30,065 nt of DNA from Verrucomicrobiales bacterium (lineage in GTDB: Bacteria > Verrucomicrobiota > Verrucomicrobiia > Verrucomicrobiales > SKLO01), in contig SKLO01000508.1 of assembly GCA_007123195.1 (NCBI GenBank), positions 1 to 30,065 of the forward strand, given 5' to 3'. The notes beneath the pieces were generated by a model that saw only the letters and a list, made by a program, of their open reading frames with translations, ran no database searches and had not been told where the DNA came from. Positions 8,007 through 15,354 of the stretch are shown here, in pieces. How positions within the stretch are numbered: the first letter of the stretch is position 1; every line of letters begins with the position of its first letter. A program made the position numbers and the translations under genes.

Positions 8007-8585
8007 TTCCGCTGTGGTGGGCATTTTGCCCGTGTTCAAATCCTTTTCCGGCAGATTACGCCAGAGCGCAGTTGCGTTTTGGGGCCACTGACCGCGGCGG
8101 GATCGTCAGCCCGGCAGCCCTTGTTTCTACTCGGGTTGAATGGTTCCAGGTTGATGGAGGCATGGCACAAGGGATTCCCATGGCCCGGGCCGTGGCGGGT
8201 TCAGGTGGCGGAAGCAGACAACAGTCGCCCCCGCCGGACGATGCGGTTGCCCCGCCATCCGGTTCACGAGGCGTGGTTCCGGGCGAGGGGAACGGCCTTG
8301 ACAAATTCCCCGGCAACCCTACTAATGGTCTCTGGTGCGCGGGATTCCCCCACGACAGTTGGGGCCGGTGGCAACCTTTGAAGGGCGGCGAAGGTTTCTC
8401 CCGGGCCTGGTCAGGTGAGGGAGCATCAAGCGTCCTGCGGTTTCTGAGATTTTGTCGTAGAATGCCAATCTTCCTTTTCCGTGTGCCCGGGATGACAGCC
8501 AACCGCGCCCGGGCAATTCCCCGCCACAATCTGGCGCCCCGCCAATGAAATTCGCCACAACCCGCCTGCAGCCACCACTGACCCC
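8007..8585 (+). other. Intergenic leader upstream of aldehyde dehydrogenase, no gene seen
   Basis: A 579-base gap. Open frames on both strands read as low-quality protein and I call none. It contains a good sigma-70-like promoter (listed separately) and, overlapping it, inverted repeats at 8254-8377 whose order resembles an S-box RNA (see findings). A -10-like TAGAAT at 8458-8463 lacks a -35. The rest (8380-8585) shows nothing I can name. Confidence 0.5.
8298..8326 (+). promoter_or_regulatory. Candidate sigma-70 promoter for the aldehyde dehydrogenase-cyclase pair
   Basis: A perfect -35 hexamer TTGACA (8298-8303), a 17-base spacer, and ACTAAT (8321-8326), which matches four of six -10 positions. 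It would give a leader of about 250 bases before the ATG at 8586. The match is good for this GC-rich DNA, but the same bases fall inside a possible structured RNA, so only one reading can be right. Confidence 0.4.
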
Positions 8586-10106
8586 ATGACCGCCCACCTC
8601 CAATCCAATCTCCCGGCGCTGCCGATCAGCGATGCCAATGCCGACTTCATCGGTCGCGCCCGCCACCACCTCATCGGCGGTCAGTGGGTGCCCTCGGCCA
8701 GTGGCGCCACCTTTGCCACCTTCGATCCCGCCACCGGCGACGTGCTGACCCACTGCGCCCAGGGCGAGGCCGAAGACATCGACCGCGCGGTCAAGGCCGC
8801 CCGCAAGGCGTTCGAATCCGGCCCGTGGAAAGCCCTGACAGCGTCCGAGCGGGGCCGCATCATCTGGAAGATCGGCGACCTGATGCTCGAACACGCCGAC
8901 GAATTGGCCGAATTGGAGGCACTGGACAACGGCAAGCCCAGGGCCGTCGCCCGCGCCGTCGACATCCCGTTGTCGGCCGACGCCTTCCACTACATGGCCG
9001 GCTGGGCCACCAAGATCACCGGCCAAACCATGCCCGTGTCCGTGCCCTATGCGCCGGGTGCCAGGTTTCACGCCTATTCCCTCAAGGAACCGGTCGGGGT
9101 GGTGGGGCAAATTATCCCGTGGAACTTCCCCCTGCTGATGGCGGCGTGGAAACTGGGCCCCGCCCTCGCCGCCGGCTGCACCCTGGTGCTGAAGCCGGCC
9201 GAGCAAACCCCGCTGACCGCGTTGCGCCTCGGCGAACTCATGATCGAGGCTGGCGTGCCCGACGGGGTGGTCAACATCGTTACCGGTGACGGCGAAAGCG
9301 CAGGCGCGCCCCTGGCCGCCCACCCCGATGTCGACAAGGTCGCCTTCACCGGCTCCAACGAAGTGGGCAAGCTGATTCTTCGGGCCGCGGCCGGCAATTT
9401 GAAGAAAGTCAGTCTAGAACTGGGAGGCAAGTCTCCCAACGTCATCTTCAAGGACGCGCCCGACCTGCCGGCCGCCATCGCCGGGGCTGCCAACGCCGTG
9501 TTTTTCAATCACGGCCAGTGCTGCGTCGCCGGCACCCGGTTGTTCGTCGAGCAGGATGTCTTCGACCAGGTTGTCGAGGGGGTGGTGGAGACGGCGGCCG
9601 GCATCAAGCTGGGTCCCGGCCTCGACGACGCCACCGAGATGGGGCCGCTGGTGTCCCAGGAACAACTTGAGCGCGTCACCGGCTACCTCGCCTCCGGGCG
9701 CGAGGACGGCGCCGACCTCCTCGTCGGCGGCGGGAGGCAGGGCGACCGTGGTTACTTCGTGCAGCCGACCGTCATCACCGGCACCCGTCCAGAGATGAAA
9801 GTCGTGCGCGAGGAGATTTTCGGCCCGGTGCTGGTGGCGGAACCGTTCACCGACGAGGCCGACCTGGTGCGCCGCGCCAACGACACCACCTACGGCCTTG
9901 CCGCCGCGGTCTGGACCAATGACGTCAGCCGTGCCCACCGCGTGGCCGCCGCCTACCGCGCCGGCACCGTATGGGTCAACTGCTACAATGTCTTCGATGC
10001 CGCCCTGCCGTTCGGCGGTTACAAGCAATCGGGCTGGGGCCGCGAGATGAGTGGTGAAGCGCTCGACCTGTATACCGAAACAAAAGCGGTGGTTGTGGGG
10101 TTGTGA
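8586..10106 (+). CDS. NAD(P)-dependent aldehyde dehydrogenase (ALDH superfamily)
   Basis: A 506-residue cytosolic aldehyde dehydrogenase oxidising an aldehyde to its acid. Family landmarks are all present: Asn180 in IPWNFP, cofactor Lys203 in LVLKPAEQTP, FTGSNEVG (254-261), general base Glu278 in LELGGKSPN, catalytic Cys313 in FFNHGQCCVAGTR, and EEIFGPVL. It is most like the ALDH1/phenylacetaldehyde dehydrogenase/betaine aldehyde dehydrogenase branch; the substrate cannot be read from sequence. There is no signal peptide. Its stop overlaps the GTG start of the following cyclase gene as GTGA, so the two are probably translated together. Confidence 0.95.
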   Translation: MTAHLQSNLPALPISDANADFIGRARHHLIGGQWVPSASGATFATFDPATGDVLTHCAQGEAEDIDRAVKAARKAFESGPWKALTASERGRIIWKIGDLMLEHADELAELEALDNGKPRAVARAVDIPLSADAFHYMAGWATKITGQTMPVSVPYAPGARFHAYSLKEPVGVVGQIIPWNFPLLMAAWKLGPALAAGCTLVLKPAEQTPLTALRLGELMIEAGVPDGVVNIVTGDGESAGAPLAAHPDVDKVAFTGSNEVGKLILRAAAGNLKKVSLELGGKSPNVIFKDAPDLPAAIAGAANAVFFNHGQCCVAGTRLFVEQDVFDQVVEGVVETAAGIKLGPGLDDATEMGPLVSQEQLERVTGYLASGREDGADLLVGGGRQGDRGYFVQPTVITGTRPEMKVVREEIFGPVLVAEPFTDEADLVRRANDTTYGLAAAVWTNDVSRAHRVAAAYRAGTVWVNCYNVFDAALPFGGYKQSGWGREMSGEALDLYTETKAVVVGL

Positions 10107-13100
10107 ACTGCTTCCAATGCCAGGCCGACAACCCCGTCGGAGCCAGGTTCTGCAGCCAATGCGGAAGTGAACTCAGGCGGCGTTGCGGCAACTGCCAGAC
10201 CGAGACCGGTCCGGGAGCGAAATTTTGCCACGAATGCGGCACGCTGTTGGACCGTCGCGCGCCAGAGAAGTCGCCGGGATCAGTCGCCGAAGTCCTCCCG
10301 TCCACCGCCGACGCCGACGCCATCCAGGCAGGAGCAGCCTCCGGCCCGGCCGCGTCCGAGGCCGCCATGCCGGAGCTTCGTCAGCTGACGGTGGTTTTCA
10401 GCGATGTGGTGTCCTTCACCCAGCTGTCGCAACGCATGGATCCCGAGGACTTCAATGCGGTCATGCACGACTACTACAACGTCTGCAAGGCGGTGTGCAA
10501 AAGCTACGAGGGCAGCGTGGCCAACTACCTCGGTGACGGCGTGCTCATGTTCTTCGGTTATCCCACTGCCCATGAGGACGACGCCGTGCGCGCGGTGCGC
10601 ACCGGTTTGGCCATCGTCGAGGGCGTGTCGGCGCTCAACCGGCGCGACTACCACACCGGTGGCATCAAGCTGCAGGTGCGCGTCGGCGTGCACACCGGCC
10701 CGATGATTGTCGGCGACGACCGCGGCGGCAACTGGCAGCAGATGGCCCTCGGTGAGACCCTCAACATCGCCGCCCGCGTGCAGGCGGTGGCGCAGTCGGA
10801 CACCGTGGTCACCAGCTCCGCGACCTACAAGCTCATCGAGGGTTTTTTCGCCTGCCGCAACCTCGGCATCCACTCCCTCAAGGGAGTTGAGCAGCCGATC
10901 GAAGTCTTCGGGGTGTCTCACGAAACCACCGCGCGCAGCCGGCTTGAGGCAGTCGGGCCCGGCGGGCTCACCCCGCTCACCGGTCGTGACGGCGAGGTCC
11001 GCCGCCTGCTTGAGTGTTGGCAACAGAACTACCAGGGGCGGGGCTGCGTCGTGCTTCTCAGTGGCGAGGCCGGCATCGGAAAGTCCAGGCTGGTCCAGCA
11101 CCTGAAGGAACATGTCGCCAACGTGCCCGGCGCCTGGCTGACGCCCTGCCAATGCTCATCTCATCACAAGAATACCGCGTTTCACCACTACGCCGACCTG
11201 CTTGAACGGGTTGTCCTGACGTTTGATCGCGGGGAAAGCTCCGCCGACCGGTTGGAGAAGCTTGAGGGTGTGTTGCACCAGTATGGCAGCGAGATCAATG
11301 TCACCCTTCCATCCCTCGCCGCCTTGCTGTCGATCCCGCCCGAGGCCGGCTACGTCCCGGTCGAGGACCCGCTCCGGCAGAAGCGCGCGATCATTGACAG
11401 CTACAAGCACATCCTCACGGTGCGATCAAGCAGGCAGCCGTTGCTGCTGGTGGTCGAGGACATCCACTGGGCCGACCCGTCGTCGCTCGAACTGCTGGAC
11501 GAGGTGGTGGCCATGGTCGCCGGGCACCGCGTCATGGCCCTGTTCACCTGCCGCCCCGAGTTTGAGTCGCGCTGGTCCGACCTGCCACATGTCAGGCACA
11601 TCGAGGTGAACCGGCTGGACCCGCAGCAGGTGCGGGTGATCTGCCGGCAGGTCGCGCGCGGCGCGCCGATCCCCGACAAACTGGTCGACCAGATCGTCAG
11701 CCGCACCGACGGGGTGCCGTTGTTCGTCGAGGAACTGACCAAGATGGTGATCGAGTCCGGCATGGCAAGCGCGCCGGTCGGCGGCCATCCCCCGGGCGGG
11801 ACACCTGCCGCGTTGTCGATCCCGACCACGCTGCAGGACTCGCTCATGGCCCGCCTCGACTGCCTGCACAAGGCCAAGGAGATCGCCCAGGTCGGTGCGG
11901 TGATCGGCCGCCGGTTCACCTTCGACCTCATGCGCAAGGTTTACCCGCTGGAGCAAAGCCTGCTGCGGCGCAGCCTCGACCAGTTGGTGGATTCCGAGCT
12001 GTTGTTTCAGTCCGGCGATGGACCGGACACAGCCTACGCCTTCAAGCACGCGCTGGTCCAGGAAGCCGCCTACCAGTCGCTGGTGAAGTCGCGCCGCCGC
12101 CATCATCATCGCGTCATCGCCCGGGCGCTTGAAGAGCACTTCCCCCACAATGCCGCGGCCGACATGGAGGTGCTGGCGCATCACTACACCGAGGCAGCGT
12201 TGCCATGGCAGGCGGTGCCCTACCTGCTGAAGGCGGGCGCCGCCGCCGCCAACCGCTCGGCCCACGCCGAGGCGATTTCGTTTCTCAGCCGTGCCATCGG
12301 CCTGCTGTCCAGGCTGCCGGACGATAACCGGCGCCGGGAGCACGAGATCGAGGCCCTGATCGCGCTCGGTGCCGCGCTGGCGGCTGCCAAGGGCTACGGC
12401 GACCACGATGTTGAGCGCACCTACACCCGCGCCCGCGACCTGAGCGAGCAGGGCGGCACTCCGGGTCAGTTGTTCCAGTCGCGCTATGGCTTGTGGCGGC
12501 TGCACATGCTGCGGGCCAACTACGACACCGCCACCCGTCAGGGCGAGGAGCTGCTGGAGCTGGCCACGCGCCAGGAGAACCGGTCGTTCCTCATCGCTGC
12601 CCATCGCGCGCTTGGCGCCACCCTGTTCTACCGGGGCCGCTTCCATCAGTCCCACAAACACGTCAACAGCGTCATCGCGGTCACCACCACCGGCCACGAC
12701 CAGGACGGCGACACGCTGGTGCGGGACATCTACGATGTGGTCGATCCCCGTGTCACCTGCCGCTCCTACCTTTCGTGGCTTCACTGGATGCTTGGAAGGA
12801 TCGGCCTGGCGCGGGAGGAAAGCCGCCGCGCCATCACCCTGGCCGAACAGCTGCAGCACCCTTTTTCCATCGCCCTGGCGCTGAGCTTCGCCAGCTGGTT
12901 GGAACAGTTCTGCGGCGACACCGGGGCGGTCGGTGAGCTCGCCAGCAGGGCCGAGGCCCACTGCCGGCGGCACGGGTTCCCGTTCTGGATCGGCTGGAAC
13001 CAGGTCATGCTCGGATGGGTCGCCGGTCACGACCCGGAACGCAGCGATGAGGCGGTGTCGATGATCCGCGCGGGACTGGACCATTGGCGCGAGAACGGCT

Positions 13101-13537
13101 CCCATCTCGGCCGCGGCTACTTTCTTTGCTTGCTGGCGGATACCCATATGCGCCGCGGTGAATGGGACCTCGGTCATCACGCGCTGGAGCAAGCCGAAGC
13201 CTTCTCCGGTGAAACCGATGAATGCTACTGGGAAGCCGAGCGACTGCGGCTGCAGGGCGAGCTGTTGCTGGGGCAGGGGGGGGCTCCTGAGGCCGTCGAG
13301 AGATTGTTCCGGCAGGCCATTGCCCGCTCGCGCGAACAGTCCGCCCGGCTGCTTGAACTGCGCGCCATCACCAGCCTGGCGCGGCTCGCCGGCAACGCCC
13401 GGTCCGGCTCCGGACAGGGGGCGGGTCCGACCGTCAGCGTCCGCGACGAGCTGGCCGCGGTGCTAGGGGGCTTTGAACACGAGCCGGAAACCGCCGACAT
13501 CCTGGACGCGCGCGAACTGCTCGCCGGGTGTGGTTGA
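10103..13537 (+). CDS. Zinc-ribbon / class III nucleotidyl cyclase / AAA-ATPase / helical-repeat protein
   Basis: A 1144-residue multidomain signalling protein. Two adjacent zinc ribbons lie at the N-terminus (Cys3, 6, 17, 20 and Cys28, 31, 42, 45). A class III cyclase domain (about 92-275) carries both metal aspartates (Asp101 in VFSDVVSFT, Asp145 in YLGDG) and the transition-state Asn221/Arg225 (NIAAR). A P-loop ATPase follows: Walker A GEAGIGKS (321-328) and Walker B LLLVVEDIHWAD (about 447-458). The C-terminal third is helical and TPR-like. This cyclase-ATPase-TPR layout is widespread in bacteria but rarely characterised. The start is GTG, overlapping the dehydrogenase stop as GTGA. At the position often occupied by a purine-specifying Lys there is Asn141, so whether it makes cAMP or cGMP, or is active, is uncertain. 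Confidence 0.93.
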   Translation: MNCFQCQADNPVGARFCSQCGSELRRRCGNCQTETGPGAKFCHECGTLLDRRAPEKSPGSVAEVLPSTADADAIQAGAASGPAASEAAMPELRQLTVVFSDVVSFTQLSQRMDPEDFNAVMHDYYNVCKAVCKSYEGSVANYLGDGVLMFFGYPTAHEDDAVRAVRTGLAIVEGVSALNRRDYHTGGIKLQVRVGVHTGPMIVGDDRGGNWQQMALGETLNIAARVQAVAQSDTVVTSSATYKLIEGFFACRNLGIHSLKGVEQPIEVFGVSHETTARSRLEAVGPGGLTPLTGRDGEVRRLLECWQQNYQGRGCVVLLSGEAGIGKSRLVQHLKEHVANVPGAWLTPCQCSSHHKNTAFHHYADLLERVVLTFDRGESSADRLEKLEGVLHQYGSEINVTLPSLAALLSIPPEAGYVPVEDPLRQKRAIIDSYKHILTVRSSRQPLLLVVEDIHWADPSSLELLDEVVAMVAGHRVMALFTCRPEFESRWSDLPHVRHIEVNRLDPQQVRVICRQVARGAPIPDKLVDQIVSRTDGVPLFVEELTKMVIESGMASAPVGGHPPGGTPAALSIPTTLQDSLMARLDCLHKAKEIAQVGAVIGRRFTFDLMRKVYPLEQSLLRRSLDQLVDSELLFQSGDGPDTAYAFKHALVQEAAYQSLVKSRRRHHHRVIARALEEHFPHNAAADMEVLAHHYTEAALPWQAVPYLLKAGAAAANRSAHAEAISFLSRAIGLLSRLPDDNRRREHEIEALIALGAALAAAKGYGDHDVERTYTRARDLSEQGGTPGQLFQSRYGLWRLHMLRANYDTATRQGEELLELATRQENRSFLIAAHRALGATLFYRGRFHQSHKHVNSVIAVTTTGHDQDGDTLVRDIYDVVDPRVTCRSYLSWLHWMLGRIGLAREESRRAITLAEQLQHPFSIALALSFASWLEQFCGDTGAVGELASRAEAHCRRHGFPFWIGWNQVMLGWVAGHDPERSDEAVSMIRAGLDHWRENGSHLGRGYFLCLLADTHMRRGEWDLGHHALEQAEAFSGETDECYWEAERLRLQGELLLGQGGAPEAVERLFRQAIARSREQSARLLELRAITSLARLAGNARSGSGQGAGPTVSVRDELAAVLGGFEHEPETADILDARELLAGCG

Positions 13538-13575
13538 GTTCGGGTCATACAGACCGAGAATTTCCCGAAACACGC

Positions 13576-13581
13576 TTGACA
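13576..13581 (+). promoter_or_regulatory. TTGACA hexamer upstream of the four-gene oxidative cluster
   Basis: A perfect -35 hexamer in the 273-base gap between the cyclase gene and the decarboxylase-like gene. No good -10 lies 16-18 bases downstream (TCTCTG at 17); TTAGGA occurs at 23 bases. It suggests, weakly, a promoter for the cluster. The remainder of the gap (13611-13810) shows only a short GC-rich hairpin near 13620 and nothing else I can name. Confidence 0.25.
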
Positions 13582-13810
13582 TCCGCGCACAAAACGATTC
13601 TCTGTTAGGAAAATCCGGCGCCTCGCTTCGGCGACGATGGGCAGGCCTGCTTGTCCCGATGCCCGCACACGCGGTTGAGCACGCTTCTCATCACGCCGTC
13701 GGCCGCCCGCGGCGTCTTGTCTGACAAATACACCTTCCAAGCGCCTGAGACGTGGCAGCCGATCACCCTGCAACAGGATCCCCGACAGACCTACAACCCC
13801 AGACCAAGTC

Positions 13811-14734
13811 ATGGCCCGATCCCTACAAGATGCACCGCACGGACAAACTCCCTGGCAGGGGTTGAAACCGAAACCGCCGGCCCAGTTCTCGCAGTGGCCG
13901 TTCTATTACGCCTCGCTGCAGTGCAACTGGGTCTACTGGTATGTCGATCCCGAGACCGCGCGGCCCTACGTCGAGCAGGCCAACGGCAACCCGACCGGTC
14001 TCAGGGTCGCCCTGTTTCCCGTTGAGGAACACGGAATCACTGTCGACAAGGCGGTCGTGCTGTTGAACTTCCAGCGCTACACCGCCCACTACACCAATGC
14101 CCTCGGCACCACCAACGAGGTTGAGTTCAACGTCATCGCCTATCCCGCCAACCGATCCCCGGGGGTTCCCTACATGCCGCTCAAGGACTTCCTTGACGGC
14201 AAGGACCAGACCAAGACCCTCGGCCACCTCCGCCTGCACGTCGCCGCCGACAACGAGGTCGCGGTCGAGGCCGGGCGTGCGGTGTTCGGTGAACCAAAAT
14301 TTTTCGGTCAGTTCGTCTACGATGTGCCAACGCTCAACGGGCCGCCCAACTGCGACTGGAAGGTGCGGCTGGTCAACCCGGAAAACGGCAACGAATTCGT
14401 CTACGACATGCACGCCGCGCTTGCCGGACTGGAGTTCTGGCCCACCAACTGCACCCCGATCCCCGAATTCGCCACCGGACTGGGACGCACGGTGTGGACC
14501 CGCTGGACCATCGCCGGCCAATTCCAGACCGCCATGCTTGACCGCGATCAGGACCGGCAGCGTGTCAGCCTGCGCATTGGCGACAACGACTTCGTCATGT
14601 CCAGGGACCTGCGCGCCCTGATCGGCGATCACAACCCCGCCGTCGCCGCCCAGACTTTTGTCTCCCTGCCGGCCTGCATCGAGCCGGAGGGGTTCTACGT
14701 GGACGGCATTGACCGGGAGGATGCTTATGGCTGA
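13811..14734 (+). CDS. Acetoacetate decarboxylase-like fold protein
   Basis: A 307-residue protein that resembles the acetoacetate decarboxylase superfamily. The supporting segments are TNEVEFNVIAYP (about 101-112), like the family's substrate-pocket strand, and GRAVFGEPKFFGQF (155-168), like the GRExxGxPKK active-site segment. Lys163 fits the Schiff-base lysine; the second lysine of classic enzymes, which lowers its pKa, is replaced by Phe. Members with such changes can act as aldolases, dehydratases or decarboxylases. There is no signal peptide. Its 3' end overlaps the dehydrogenase small subunit gene by eight bases, so it belongs to that operon and may process the same metabolite. The family assignment is moderate; the reaction is unknown. 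Confidence 0.6.
   Translation: MARSLQDAPHGQTPWQGLKPKPPAQFSQWPFYYASLQCNWVYWYVDPETARPYVEQANGNPTGLRVALFPVEEHGITVDKAVVLLNFQRYTAHYTNALGTTNEVEFNVIAYPANRSPGVPYMPLKDFLDGKDQTKTLGHLRLHVAADNEVAVEAGRAVFGEPKFFGQFVYDVPTLNGPPNCDWKVRLVNPENGNEFVYDMHAALAGLEFWPTNCTPIPEFATGLGRTVWTRWTIAGQFQTAMLDRDQDRQRVSLRIGDNDFVMSRDLRALIGDHNPAVAAQTFVSLPACIEPEGFYVDGIDREDAYG
14715..14720 (+). promoter_or_regulatory. Shine-Dalgarno GGGAGG deciding the small-subunit start
   Basis: GGGAGG lies six bases before the ATG at 14727 but directly abuts the ATG at 14721. The spacing therefore favours 14727 as the start of the small subunit. Confidence 0.65.
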
Positions 14735-15200
14735 AGCCTGCCCCGACGACTTGCTCGCGCTCAGTGTGGCGCTCACCGGTTACGACCGCGCCTCCTTGTG
14801 GGCGACCGGTTGCGTGCCGCTCTACCTTGCCCAGCTTGCCGACGTGGCCGGCCCGGACCTGCTGGCGCGGCTTGAAACAGCCGGACGCGAGCACGCGGCC
14901 GCGGTCGGGGCCGACCCCGACGCGGCCGACCGGCAGTTGCGTCAGCGCGTGCTGGTGGATCCCGACCTCGGGCCGCTGGCCCGCTCGTTGATCCAGCTCT
15001 GGTATCTCGGCCAGTGGACCCCGATGCCGCCGGAATGGGTCCAGCGCAACGGTAGCAAACTCCGCGACACCGCCCGCATCCTCTCAAGCCGCGCTTACCG
15101 CGAGGGGTTGGTCTGGGACACCATCGGCGCCCACCCGATGGGCGCCAAGGCGCCGGGCTTCGGGTCCTGGGCGCTGCCACCTGCCGGAGAAACCCCATGA
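14727..15200 (+). CDS. FAD-dependent sorbitol/glucose-type dehydrogenase small subunit (no Tat signal)
   Basis: A 157-residue protein with the features of the FAD-SLDH small subunit family: LLALSVALTGY near the N-terminus, ARSLIQLWYLGQW in the middle, and a C-terminal block with AYREGLVWDTIGAHPMG and FGSWALPP. In described enzymes this subunit stabilises the catalytic GMC subunit and carries a Tat signal that exports both. Here the protein begins MAEACPDD just before the family domain, and no upstream in-frame sequence supplies a Tat motif, so a cytoplasmic complex is likely. It overlaps the preceding gene by eight bases and is separated by 154 bases from the catalytic subunit gene. Confidence 0.88.
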   Translation: MAEACPDDLLALSVALTGYDRASLWATGCVPLYLAQLADVAGPDLLARLETAGREHAAAVGADPDAADRQLRQRVLVDPDLGPLARSLIQLWYLGQWTPMPPEWVQRNGSKLRDTARILSSRAYREGLVWDTIGAHPMGAKAPGFGSWALPPAGETP

Positions 15201-15201
15201 G

Positions 15202-15229
15202 TTGGAAATTGGAGATTGGAAATTGGAGA
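15202..15229. repeat. TTGGARA heptamer array (four units)
   Basis: Four tandem heptamers, TTGGAAA TTGGAGA TTGGAAA TTGGAGA, equal to a perfect 14-bp duplication, start just after the small-subunit stop. They are AT-rich against GC-rich surroundings. Similar ATTGGAGATTGGAAA-type intergenic repeats are familiar from many environmental bacterial genomes, often as spurious SNFQFP-like peptides. Here it interrupts what would otherwise be a tight operon. Confidence 0.85.
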
Positions 15230-15354
15230 TGTGGTTCTGATGATGAACCACGTTGGGGTCCTGCGCGTCCCACCCATCGAGTGCCCGCCGATGCGTTCCA
15301 CATGCCGTTGCAACGCAGGCGCTCATATCAATTCGGATGCCCAGTTCCCCTGCC

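Noticed and set aside
8084..8092. GGCCACTGA resembling part of a cobalamin riboswitch
   Set aside because: The other cobalamin elements (GGTG-AAT-CC, CCCGC-ACTG and the B12-box with its flanks) are not found around it in the right order.
8072..8548. 158-residue plus-strand open frame before the aldehyde dehydrogenase
   Set aside because: Composition is Gly/Ser/Pro/Arg-rich with no domain or codon pattern like the neighbours, and it overlaps the promoter and inverted repeats.
8322..9323. 333-residue minus-strand frame antisense to the aldehyde dehydrogenase
   Set aside because: It mirrors a gene with all catalytic residues intact; its Gly/His/Val-rich composition is the usual antisense shadow of GC-rich coding DNA.
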